Positions 16,580 through 25,105 of a DNA stretch of 64,000 bases are shown in pieces. A program made the translations under genes and the position numbers. The DNA lies in contig CAVZVW010000007.1 of the NCBI GenBank assembly GCA_963778845.1, forward strand, positions 62,001-126,000, given 5' to 3'. Position 1 is the stretch's first letter. Each line of letters begins with the position of its first letter. The stretch is from CAVZVW01 sp963778845. GTDB lineage: Bacteria > Actinomycetota > Actinomycetes > Actinomycetales > Kineosporiaceae. A model generated the notes under the pieces. That model had not been told where the DNA came from, searched no databases, and was given only the letters and a program-made list of their open reading frames with translations.

Positions 16580-17032
16580 TCAGCGAGGCTGGGGACCGCT
16601 CCAGGACCAGAGCGGGAGGGCGAGGTTGGGGGGCACGCTGACGTCGGCGGGGCCATAGGCCATGACCTCGGACACGGCCCATCGCATGTAGGCGAGCATC
16701 GCCTCGCGCAGCGCGGGGTCCGCCGGCAGCCCGGCGTCGTCCATGGCTGCGGCGAAGCAGGCGACGAAACGCTCGCCCAGGTCGTTACCGGGCTCCGCCC
16801 CGCAATGGATGTCGAGCATCGCCGAGTGCCCGCCGGCGGAGTCGGTGTACCACGTCGGCCCCCCGAAGACCTCGGCCAGGTAGCGGGCGAGCCGCTCGAC
16901 ATGGTCTTCGCGGAAGCCGTGCGAGAACGGGTGCTCCAGGACCGGGTCGGCCAGGCATCGGGCGTGGTGCGCATCGGCGAGCCGAAGGAAGGCAGCCTCG
17001 CCGCCGGCCGCGTCGTAGATCGTCTGGGTCAT
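16580..17032 (-). CDS. Truncated haemoglobin, group II-like
   Basis: 150 residues. VLEHPFSHGF corresponds to the CD/distal region and AGGHSAMLDIHCG carries the candidate proximal His of the F helix. The helices VERLARYLAEVFGGPTWYT and RWAVSEVMAYGP fit the 2-on-2 fold. Group II truncated globins bind oxygen or NO and often protect against nitrosative or oxidative stress. It has its own promoter region and lies between the small membrane proteins and an MFS pump, all on the minus strand. Confidence 0.85.
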   Translation of the reverse strand: MTQTIYDAAGGEAAFLRLADAHHARCLADPVLEHPFSHGFREDHVERLARYLAEVFGGPTWYTDSAGGHSAMLDIHCGAEPGNDLGERFVACFAAAMDDAGLPADPALREAMLAYMRWAVSEVMAYGPADVSVPPNLALPLWSWSGPQPR

Positions 17033-17249
17033 ACGTCACCGTCGCACAGATGGTTTGTGAGCAGCCACGTCCTACCACGCCCGGGGCCGACCGTGCACGG
17101 CAAGCGCCGGGCGGGCGCCGTCCACGGCATGAAGATCGCCACCCCGGTGACATAACCCGCCCGGCAAGCGCTTGCCCAGCCCAAGTCCCGAGGTTGTGGC
17201 GCCGGGGTGGCGATCACTGGTTCGGCCGCGCCGAGTAACGGCCGCCGGG

Positions 17250-18809
17250 TCAGTGCACGACCACCGGCGGGGACTCGGACTCGACGTCGTCGAGCAGATG
17301 CGACTCCTCGTGCTTGCGGGGCAGGAAGTACGCGGGGATCAGGGTGAGGGCCACCAGGGACGCCGCCACCCAGTAGGTGCTCGCGAAGGCCTGGGCGGCC
17401 TCGGCGAGCCCCTTCGTCACCGCGTTCAAGCCACCGATCTTGGCGATCAGCGAGGGGTCGTGCCACGTGGCGGTGGCGGGCCCGGCCAGGGGGGTGCTCT
17501 TCAGCTGGTTGGTGAGGATCACCGACATGATCGCCACCCCGATGGAGCTGGCGATCTGCTGGACGATGTTGAGCAGCGTCGACCCTCGGGCCACCTCGTT
17601 CCGCCGGAGTGTCCTCAGCGCCGACGTCATGATCGGCATCATGGTGGCCCCCATGCCGAGGCCCATGACGAAGAGCAGGGCGATGAGAGTGGTGTACGAC
17701 GTCGTCGAGGTGATCTGGGTGAGTGAGAACATGCTCGCGATGATCAGGATCAGCCCGAACGGCACGATCCTGCCCACCGGGACGCGGTCGGACAGCGCCC
17801 CGGCGATCGGCATGGTGATCATGGCGCCGATGCCTTGTGGCGCCACCAGGAGGCCGGCCCGCAGGGTGGACTCCCCCCTCACCAGCTGGAAGTACGTCGG
17901 CACGAGGAGCAGGCCGCCGAAGAACGCCATGGCGAACAGGAACATGGTCGCGGTCGCCACGGCCAGGTTGCGGTTGCGCAGCAGGCGCAGGTCGATGAGC
18001 GGGTGCTTCGGGCGGAAGCTGTGCCACACGAAGGCGGCCATGAGCGCCCCACCGATGACCATGGGGATGTACACCCGGGGGGAGTTCATCGTCCCCTTCT
18101 GCGGGATCGAGGAGATCCCGAACAGGAACAGGGCGAGCCCGGGGGACATCAGCAGCACACCCACGACGTCGAGGGACTCCGAGGGCTTCGGTGAGTCCGG
18201 GGCCAGGGCGAACGCCGCGTAGATCGCAGCGGCCAGCCCGATCGGCAGGTTGATCAGGAAGATCCAGTGCCAGCTGGCGTTCTGGATGAGCCAGCCGCCG
18301 ATGATCGGGCCGAGGATGGGGCCCAGGAGCATCGGCACGCCGAGGATGGCCATGAGGCGCCCCATGCGTGCCGGGCCTGCCGCACGGGTCATGATCGTCA
18401 TTCCGAGCGGCATGAGCATGCCGCCGCCCAGCCCCTGCACCACGCGGAACGCGATGAGCATGCCGATGGTCGAGGCGGTCGCGCACAGCGCCGACCCCGC
18501 GGTGAACAGCACCAGGGCCAGGATGTAGAGCCGCTTCGTGCCGAAGCGGTCGGCAGCCCAGCCGGTCAGCGGGATGACCGTCGCGAGCGCCAGCGTGTAG
18601 GCCGTGACGCTCCAGGCGACGACCGAGTAGGCGAGCGGCTGGGCCGGCGACGAGGCGAACACGACCTGGAACGTCGGGAGGGCGACGTTGACCACGGTGA
18701 TGTCGAGGATCGACATGATCGCACCGAGGACGACGACGCCGGCCACCTTCAGGACCGCGGCGTCGATCTTGTCCGGGTACTTGACCGAAGCAGGAGCAGA
18801 CACGAGCAA
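17250..18809 (-). CDS. DHA2-family (14-TM) MFS drug efflux transporter
   Basis: 519 residues with about 14 hydrophobic segments. Motif C of antiporters appears as GVPMLLGPILGPIIGGWL. SILDITVVNVALPTFQ is the DHA2 motif D1 and GWAADRFGTKRLY is motif A. This is the architecture of EmrB/QacA-type proton-drug antiporters. The first codon is TTG at 18809; a GTG two codons later (18803) has an equally good or better distance to the upstream GGGG and may be the true start. No regulator gene is adjacent. The C-terminal tail is acidic. Confidence 0.9.
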   Translation of the reverse strand: MLVSAPASVKYPDKIDAAVLKVAGVVVLGAIMSILDITVVNVALPTFQVVFASSPAQPLAYSVVAWSVTAYTLALATVIPLTGWAADRFGTKRLYILALVLFTAGSALCATASTIGMLIAFRVVQGLGGGMLMPLGMTIMTRAAGPARMGRLMAILGVPMLLGPILGPIIGGWLIQNASWHWIFLINLPIGLAAAIYAAFALAPDSPKPSESLDVVGVLLMSPGLALFLFGISSIPQKGTMNSPRVYIPMVIGGALMAAFVWHSFRPKHPLIDLRLLRNRNLAVATATMFLFAMAFFGGLLLVPTYFQLVRGESTLRAGLLVAPQGIGAMITMPIAGALSDRVPVGRIVPFGLILIIASMFSLTQITSTTSYTTLIALLFVMGLGMGATMMPIMTSALRTLRRNEVARGSTLLNIVQQIASSIGVAIMSVILTNQLKSTPLAGPATATWHDPSLIAKIGGLNAVTKGLAEAAQAFASTYWVAASLVALTLIPAYFLPRKHEESHLLDDVESESPPVVVH

Positions 18810-18960
18810 ACCCCATCCGCACGGAGACTAGGAACCAGAGTCGGTGCTACCGGGACGTCGCACCGCGAAGAGCCGATGCTAGCTGCAGCGTCCCGGATGG
18901 CCTGACCATCTTCACCCGTGCGCGGGTGGCTCGCACGCCGGAGAAAGGTGCGGGGGGCGC

Positions 18961-19812
18961 TCAGCGGGTGAGGCCGTCGGGGCTTCCCCAGTGCGCGGGC
19001 GGTTCCAGCCATGCCGGGACCCTCGTACCGGCGTCGCCCGTCGCGGCACCGAGCTGCTGCTGGGTGAGGAGGAGGCTGAGCGAGAGGTCGGCCCCCCGAA
19101 GGTCGGCCCCTCTGAGGTCCGCCCCGATGAGGTCGGCCAGGCTCAGGTCGGCGCCGCTGAGCTGCGCGCCGATGAGGTACGCACCGCGCAGGTCGGCGCC
19201 CCGGAGGTCGACGTCTCGAAGGTCGGCCCCGATGAGATCCTTGGCCCGGTAGTCCCTGCCGCCGTGGCCCGCCGCGGCCCGCACCTGCGCACTTGCCCGC
19301 AGCAGGAGGCCGCTCACTACCTCGCGGTGAGCCGCGACGTCCAGCTCGACCAGCGACTCACGCCCCGCGTGCGTGAGCCGCGCCGTCTCGTCGCGGGTGG
19401 CGCGAAGTGCGCCGTGCAGCTCGCGGGCCGGCTGCCACGTGAGCGCCTCCGTGAGATACCAGAGCAGCTCGTGCAGCGACCGCATCACGGCGAAGACGGC
19501 GAACATCTGCGTCGCGACCTGCGGCGAGTGCCGCCAGTCCTGGTCGCCGAACTTCCGCGACACCTTCTGGCCCGCGCCGAAGCAGTCGTACGCGGTGCAG
19601 CCCGGGAAGCCCCGCGACCTCAGCTGGGCGTGGATGGCGCAGCGGAAGTCGGTCGCGAGGTGAGGGCAGGGCTGCCCGGCCGGCTTGGTGATCGCGAAGT
19701 CGGCGGAGGCCGCCAGGGCCGGTGCGACGCAGCAGAGCCCGAAGCAGCTCTGGCAGTCCGCCCGCAGGTCCAGCCGGTCGCCGTCCTGGGCGCCCCTGGG
19801 GTTCCTGGTCAT
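18961..19812 (-). CDS. Pentapeptide-repeat protein with Cys-rich N-terminal domain
   Basis: 283 residues. Residues 195-255 form about a dozen A(D/N)LxG-type repeats (LIGADLRDVDLRGADLRGAY and onward), folding as a right-handed beta-helix. The N-terminal half is Cys-rich (CQSCFGLCC, HLATDFRCAIH, FPGCTAYDCFG), suggesting a metal or disulphide site. The ATG overlaps the TGA of the upstream DUF2278 gene by four bases if the frameshift there is corrected, implying coupling. Possible roles, such as DNA mimicry or scaffolding, are not decidable from sequence. Confidence 0.85.
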   Translation of the reverse strand: MTRNPRGAQDGDRLDLRADCQSCFGLCCVAPALAASADFAITKPAGQPCPHLATDFRCAIHAQLRSRGFPGCTAYDCFGAGQKVSRKFGDQDWRHSPQVATQMFAVFAVMRSLHELLWYLTEALTWQPARELHGALRATRDETARLTHAGRESLVELDVAAHREVVSGLLLRASAQVRAAAGHGGRDYRAKDLIGADLRDVDLRGADLRGAYLIGAQLSGADLSLADLIGADLRGADLRGADLSLSLLLTQQQLGAATGDAGTRVPAWLEPPAHWGSPDGLTR

Positions 19813-20836
19813 CGGTGGAAGCGTACGAACCGCTCCGTCGTGGCGTCGCGGCGCTGTAGACGACCGCGTCGACCTGCCGGCCGTCGGCGTCGAGCAGCAG
19901 CAGGTTGCCGCCCTTGTTGCTCAGCTGCACCCCGGACCCGTCCAGGGCGACGAGCGTGGAGGCACCCGGCGCGAGGACCGTCGGCCCGAGAACGGTGGTC
20001 CGATGGTTCCTGTCGACGAGCCGCCAACCCTCGACCGAGACTGCGGACGTCGCGAGGCTGCCGAGGACGACCACCTCCTGGCCGGCGTCGTCCCCTGCCG
20101 GGTTGAGCAGCGCCCGCTCGAGGTAGACCACGGTGTCGGTCGGCGGGGGTGGCGCCTGGCCCTGGATGAGGTCCGCGATCGGCCGCGACTGGGCCGTCGG
20201 GTCACCGTGGACGTCGGTCGGCACCCGCTGGGTCTGGAAGGCCAGGAACAGTCCCACGCACCGGTCGGGGTGAGCCAGCACGAGCCCGCCGTCGTGCAGC
20301 GGGCCGTTGTCCGAGGCGTGGGCACCGGCGTTGCCCTGGTTGAGGTGGATGTCGTGCACGCCGTGCAGGCCGTCGGTGTTGCCGAAGTCGATGTCGATCG
20401 GCTTGTGCAGGTTGCGGTCGAAGCGGACGCCGAACGCGTACACCTCGCCGCCCGCGTCCCGGCACTGTCGCAGGTGCAGGTCGAGCAGGTCCTGAAGGTC
20501 GTCGGCGGCGGCGCTGCCGCTGGCGGGCAGCGCCGTCCCGTTGCTCCAGTCGAACAGCGGGGCGCGCACATAGTCCAGCGCGCCGGACGGCGAGGGCGCA
20601 GCAACGCTGAAGCCGGTGGGCAGGCCGGCAAGGCCGGACAGGATCGGGTGCCCCCGCACGGGGTCGACGAGCCAGTAGACGACCTCCGAGCCGGTGTCGG
20701 ACTGGACGTTCACCGCGATCCGCCACGGCTGTCCCGTGGCGTCGAGCACCCGCACCTGCAGGTGCGGGGTGGCGTCGCCCTCCTCACGCACCCACCGGTC
20801 GAGCCTCCCGCGCAGCACTCCGTAACCCGCCGCCAT
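19809..20836 (-). CDS. DUF2278 protein with C-terminal lamin-tail domain, probable frameshift near its end
   Basis: About 342 residues once corrected. The N-terminal DUF2278 domain runs from MAAGYGVLRGRLDRWV to about 225, with NLHKPIDIDFGN and GVHDIHLNQGN as conserved blocks. A lamin-tail-like beta domain follows (VVYLERALLNPAGDDAGQEVVV, SNKGGNLLLLD). As given, the frame runs on antisense into the pentapeptide gene. A single added base near 19851 restores VYSAADATTERFVRFHR and a TGA that overlaps the next ATG. I therefore end the gene at 19809. The ATG at 20836 has GGAGGT upstream. DUF2278 function is unknown. Confidence 0.75.
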
Positions 20837-20991
20837 GCTGACCACCTCCGTGGGCAAGAGCGTAGGTGCGACCGCCTGATACGCATCCCGGTCGACGGCC
20901 ACCTCGAGATCGACGACGTATCACGTCCCGCGGGGGCGCCCTCCTGAGCGACGGGGGCACACCCGGAACGACACGACCCTGAGGAGCAGCC

Positions 20992-21666
20992 ATGCCGAGA
21001 TCGCTGGGCGCCTGGTGGATCAGAAGTGGGCTCGACGGACGGCGAATCGAGGCGCAGGGGTTCGCCTCGACGCTCGCCGGCCTGAGCCAGTTCGACTGGA
21101 CGCAGGACCACGGGGAGGCCGACGTCCTGCGGCAGGACTTCGCGACGACGACCGGGACGACGCAGCGCTCCGACTCGGTCGACGCCCTGCAGATGTCCAG
21201 CCACGGCTCGCCGAGCGGCTTCGCGGTGTGGGGTGGCAACGTCACGACCGCTGACGCCATCGACTTCGGCAAGTTCGACCTCGAGATCTTCGCGACCCAC
21301 GCGTGCTCGCTGCTCGAGCACACAGCGACCAACTCGGTCGGGCGCTGGATCCCCGCCTTCGAGCGGCTGCACTACATGCTCGGGTTCCACACCTCGTCGT
21401 ACTCCGGCGGCGGGCAGAACGCCCGTGGCACGTGGTTCGCCCTGTACTCCGCATGGCTGTACTACGTGTTCTTCGGCTGGTGGGACATGCCCGTGCGCGA
21501 GGCCTGGGCCGAGGCCAACGAGATCGTCGAGGGCTCCGACGTGCAGTGGGCCTACCTGCGGGCCGAGAGCGAGTCGGCTCCCACCTACCAGGAGCGTCTG
21601 CGCGAGCCCGAGCCCGCGGACCCCACCGGCACCCGGTCCTTCTGGACCGCACGCGGCACCTGCTGA
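20992..21666 (+). CDS. DUF6345-like protein with a possible caspase-type His/Cys dyad
   Basis: 224 residues, ATG with GAGGAG upstream. Key blocks are ALQMSSHGSPSGFAVW and DLEIFATHACSLL. A His-Gly after a hydrophobic strand followed by a strand ending in a Cys is the active-site layout of clan CD peptidases (caspase, gingipain, clostripain). Later aromatic-rich segments (YSAWLYYVFFGWWDMPVREAW) may cap the core. No signal peptide is seen. A 325-residue gene of unknown type follows after 12 bases and is probably cotranscribed. The DUF6345 label comes from memory of the family; peptidase activity is inference. Confidence 0.7.
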   Translation: MPRSLGAWWIRSGLDGRRIEAQGFASTLAGLSQFDWTQDHGEADVLRQDFATTTGTTQRSDSVDALQMSSHGSPSGFAVWGGNVTTADAIDFGKFDLEIFATHACSLLEHTATNSVGRWIPAFERLHYMLGFHTSSYSGGGQNARGTWFALYSAWLYYVFFGWWDMPVREAWAEANEIVEGSDVQWAYLRAESESAPTYQERLREPEPADPTGTRSFWTARGTC

Positions 21667-21678
21667 GAGAGGAACCTG

Positions 21679-22656
21679 ATGACGCTCACATTCAAGGAGC
21701 TCGAGTTCCGCACCGAGGTCCCCGAGGTCCCCCGCTCGCTGCCGCTGCCTCAGGTGGTGGCCCAGTGCGCGCCCGAACGCACCGAGTGCATGCGCGCCCT
21801 GGGCGACATGCTCGGCCTGTCCGAGCTGCTCGAGGTCGAGCTTCCCTTCGGTCACGCCCTCGCAGGTGAAGCCGGGCAGGTCGAGTTCTTCGCCGCCAGC
21901 GGAGCCGTCCGCGGCCGCAACACCAAGCTCATCACCAGCTTCGCCGACGAGCGACGTGACTGGGCCGGCGCCTACCGCACCGACTCACCTGCTGGACCCG
22001 AGTGGACGCTCGAGCCGGACATGGGCAAGAGGCTGCAGGGGTATGCCGCCGACATCCTCGGCCGCGCAGGGCTCCTGGGGGACGGCGACCGGCAGAGCAT
22101 GGACCTCACGCTCGGCCAGTGGGCGCGCCTCGACGAGGACGGCGCCGAGGTCGACAGCGGTCCAGGGCGCGCGACCGTGCGGGTCTCGTACTCCCACGAC
22201 GGGCTGCCCTTCATCGGCCCCGGCGCGAAGACGCTCGCGCACTTCGACCCGGTCGACGGGCAGCCGACGCTCGCCCGGCTCTTCCACGTGCACCGCGACG
22301 TCGGCGAGGTGCGCTCGGTCGAGGTCGCCGGCACCGAGGCGGCCTTCGCCGGCCTGTTGTCCGACCCGCTGTTGGTGGCCAACGTCCGCCGGCACGCGAA
22401 GGTCGCCATCACCTCGGCCAAGCTGGGCCTGCTCGCCCTCCCCGCCGACGTCCCGCAGCGGTTCGCCCTGCCGGCGCTGGCCGTCGAGGGCGTGATCGAA
22501 GGTCTGCAGGATCGCGTCTCCGGGCCCTACGAGCTCCGCTTCGGCCGGTACATCCAGGTCGCGGCGTCGGATGCGGTTCGCGCGGCGGGGGTGGTCGTGA
22601 CCGAGCCGGTCTTCCCCGGCCGCGTCGTCCGCCGTCGCAGCAGCGACGGGGAGTGA
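21679..22656 (+). CDS. Unrecognised 325-residue protein paired with the DUF6345-like gene
   Basis: The ATG follows GAGAGGAA, 12 bases after the preceding stop. I do not recognise the family. The sequence is soluble, mixed alpha/beta and acidic, with segments VSYSHDGLPFIGPGAKTLAHFD, LARLFHVHRDVGEVRSVEVAG and a repeat-like ending YELRFGRYIQVAASDA. There is no signal peptide and no membrane segment. The tight spacing suggests it is a substrate, partner or regulator of the putative peptidase, but this rests only on context. Confidence 0.7.
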   Translation: MTLTFKELEFRTEVPEVPRSLPLPQVVAQCAPERTECMRALGDMLGLSELLEVELPFGHALAGEAGQVEFFAASGAVRGRNTKLITSFADERRDWAGAYRTDSPAGPEWTLEPDMGKRLQGYAADILGRAGLLGDGDRQSMDLTLGQWARLDEDGAEVDSGPGRATVRVSYSHDGLPFIGPGAKTLAHFDPVDGQPTLARLFHVHRDVGEVRSVEVAGTEAAFAGLLSDPLLVANVRRHAKVAITSAKLGLLALPADVPQRFALPALAVEGVIEGLQDRVSGPYELRFGRYIQVAASDAVRAAGVVVTEPVFPGRVVRRRSSDGE

Positions 22657-22698
22657 GCGCGGGACGGCGCACAGCCGCCGGTCAGCGCGCAGGCGCCG

Positions 22699-23127
22699 TC
22701 AGCGCGTCCGGCGAAGCCACCACAGGCCGACGAAGGGCAGCACGAGCGGCACGAACCCGTAACCGCTGCCGAAGCCTGTCCATACCGTGGCGTGCGGGAA
22801 GGCGCTCGAGAACAGCTTGCTGGCCGCGCCGACCACCAGCACGCCGACGAGCTCGATGCTGATCGCGACGGTGGCGACGCGGCGCGAGGTCGCGTCGCCG
22901 CGGGCCAGCGACACGGTGGCCACGATGTACACGACCGCAGCGAACGCGGAGAGCAGGTAGGCCAGCGGAGCCTCGCCGAGCTTCGTCGCGATCTGGACCA
23001 CTGAACGGGCGGTCGCCGCCAGGGCGAAGATGCTGTAGACGGCGACCAGCACCCGCCCGAAGCCGCGGCCGGTCGGGCGTGGGCCTGAGCCCTCGGCGGG
23101 GTCGGCCACGGGGGTGGGCTCAGCCAA
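22699..23127 (-). CDS. Four-helix integral membrane protein
   Basis: 142 residues from TTG at 23127. Four hydrophobic helices follow a Pro/Gly-rich cytoplasmic start: FGRVLVAVYSIFALAAT, LAYLLSAFAAVVYIVATVSLA, VATVAISIELVGVLVVGAA and FVPLVLPFVGLWWLRR. It resembles the widespread uncharacterised integral membrane proteins of actinobacteria. The start overlaps the end of the next membrane gene (stop 23120-23122), so the pair is translationally coupled. It is convergent with the 325-residue gene. Confidence 0.75.
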   Translation of the reverse strand: MAEPTPVADPAEGSGPRPTGRGFGRVLVAVYSIFALAATARSVVQIATKLGEAPLAYLLSAFAAVVYIVATVSLARGDATSRRVATVAISIELVGVLVVGAASKLFSSAFPHATVWTGFGSGYGFVPLVLPFVGLWWLRRTR

Positions 23128-23485
23128 CGGGACCAGCCCAGACCTGTTGCACGCGCAGGACCATCACGGGGGTGATGAGGAAGGCCACGAAGAGGACGGC
23201 CGTTCCCGAGCGGCTCTTCTCCCCCAGAGCCCACGCCGCTGCCCCCGGTGGGATGACCGCGGTGGCGAGCAGGTAGCCGACGAACTCGGCGCGGGCGAAC
23301 TCGTGGCTGGTCTGCGTCATCGCCACGATGCCACCCACCAGGAAGCCGAGGAGCATCAGCTCGAGCACCGCACCGCCGACGAGCAACGGCAGGCGCGGCT
23401 GCCGGTTCGCCAGGAGGAGCACGAGCGCCCAGGCCGCCAGCACGAGGGCGACGACGATGATCGCCGTCGCGTAGGGACCCTTCAC
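23120..23485 (-). CDS. Four-helix membrane protein, coupled to its downstream neighbour
   Basis: 121 residues from the GTG at 23485 (KGPYATAIIVVALVLAAWAL). Four hydrophobic segments: the first near residues 5-23, then LPLLVGGAVLELMLLGFLVGGIVA, FVGYLLATAVIPPGAAAWAL and AVLFVAFLITPVMVLRV. This is the companion size and topology to the gene at 22699. No strong ribosome site precedes the GTG, so the start is uncertain. Its 5' end is about 120 bases from the divergent phospholipase-like gene. Confidence 0.7.
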   Translation of the reverse strand: MKGPYATAIIVVALVLAAWALVLLLANRQPRLPLLVGGAVLELMLLGFLVGGIVAMTQTSHEFARAEFVGYLLATAVIPPGAAAWALGEKSRSGTAVLFVAFLITPVMVLRVQQVWAGPVG

Positions 23486-23606
23486 GGCCGCGATTGTCGC
23501 ACCCAGGCCCCGAATCACCGAACGCTGCTCGGGGTTCACCGAGCCAGTGCCCGCCCGATGGCACACTGGCGCGAGTCGATGCCGTCGGCCCGACGGGAGG
23601 CGTGCC

Positions 23607-24904
23607 GTGGACGCAGGCGAACGCGGCGAGCTCAGCCGCCGGTCGTGGCTGAAGCAGGCGGCCGTGATGGCCCTGGGTGCGCCCCTCGCGTCGTCCCTCG
23701 GCGGGTGCAGCCGAGGGCGGGCGGCGGGTGCGCGCCGTCCCACGCCGTCCCCGTCCCCGTCCTTGCCCCGTCCCTGTCCCCGCCCTTGTCCCCGTCGCCG
23801 ACAGGTCCCCCTGCACTGGACCACGTCGTGATCTGCCTGCAGGAGAACCGCTCGTTCGACCACTACTTCGGCTCCGCCCCGTTCGTGGGTCACTGGGGTA
23901 TCCCGGCAGGCTGGTCGGTACCCGACGGCGGCGGGGGGCGCCTGGCCCCCTACCACTTCACCTCGCGGACGACGCCGGACATCCCGCACGACTGGGCGTC
24001 GATGCACGCCAGCTCCCATGGCGGGGCGATGGACGGGTTCGCCGTCACCGGTGGCGCGGGCACCATGGGCTTCTACGCCGAGGCGGACCTCGGCTACTAC
24101 TACCAGCTGGCGCGCGAGTTCACCTTGTGCGCGAACTACTTCTGCTCCAGCGACGCCCCCACCTTCCCGAACAGGCTCTACGCCCTGGCCGGCACGTCGG
24201 GGGGCTTGACGAACAACAACCTCACGACGAAGGGCCGGCTCGACTACCCGACCGTCCTCGACCTCCTGGAGGGTCACGGGATCTCCTGGAAGATCTACAA
24301 CGTCGACTTCGAGCCGGTCGAGTCCGGTAACAGCGACAACGTGGCGCAGTTCTTCGCCCGCTGGCAGGACGACAAGCGCGTGCTGGCGACGAAGCAGGAC
24401 TACCTCAGCGACTGCGCGGCGGGCACCCTGCCACACGTGTCGTGGATCATCCCTGACTTCGCGAAGGGCTGGGACGAGCACCCTCCCGCCGACGTCGCGG
24501 TCGGCATGCGGCTGATGCGCGAGCTGATCACGGCCTTGCAGGGGTCCCGCCTGTGGGAGCGCAGCGCCTACCTGTTGAGCTACGACGAGAGCGGCGGCTT
24601 CTTCGACCACGTGCCGCCGCCGCGCCTGGACGCCTACGGGCTGGGGCCGCGAGTGCCGACGCTCGTCGTGTCGCCCTGGGCCAAGAAGGGCTTCATCTCC
24701 GGTCGGCTCGCCGAGCATGCCTCGATGCTCAAGCTCATCGAACGGCTCTTCGACCTGCCGACGCTCGCCTCGCTGAACCACCGGTTCGACCAGACCACGC
24801 CCGGGGCCGACAACGACGCGGCGGACGGCGCCCCCACCGGGCCGCCGGCCCCGCCCCGGGACGGGCTGGCCGAGATCAGCGACCTGGCTGACTGCTTCGG
24901 GTGA
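23607..24904 (+). pseudogene. Phospholipase C/acid phosphatase-type phosphoesterase lipoprotein, frameshifted in its linker
   Basis: The GTG at 23607 (GGGAGG upstream) opens a Tat-type signal: RRSWLKQAAVMALGAPLASSLGGC, a twin Arg followed by a lipobox Cys. That frame stops at 23831. The catalytic domain is intact in the next frame from about 23800: HVVICLQENRSFDHYFG, PTFPNRLYALAGTSGG, SYDESGGFFDHVPPP. These are the metal-binding motifs of the phospholipase C/AcpA family. The frames switch in a C-rich Pro/Ser linker (about 23740-23815). One indel would restore a single exported lipoprotein of about 430 residues, so this may be a sequence error or a phase-variable tract. Confidence 0.8.
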
Positions 24905-24975
24905 GGCCGGGGGCTGCTTCGGGTGGGCCCGGGGCTGCTTCGGGTGAGGCCGGGGGCTGCCTCGGGTGGGCCCGG
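24890..24975. repeat. About 22-bp tandem repeat, four copies, starting at a stop codon
   Basis: The units alternate between CTGCTTCGGGTGAGGCCGGG and CTGCTTCGGGTGGGCCCGGG. The first copy contains the last two codons and the TGA of the phosphoesterase gene; the other three follow directly. Confidence 0.85.
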
Positions 24976-25105
24976 CTTGACAGGTCGACCCCGAGGCGGT
25001 GGTCTACAGCCACGCAACGCCGTCGCCGAGTGAGGCGCCGCGTCGCCTGCGCGTGATCGCCTCGGGAGGCGCGCCGGTGTGGACCATCACTCGCGGAGGG
25101 CCGCC

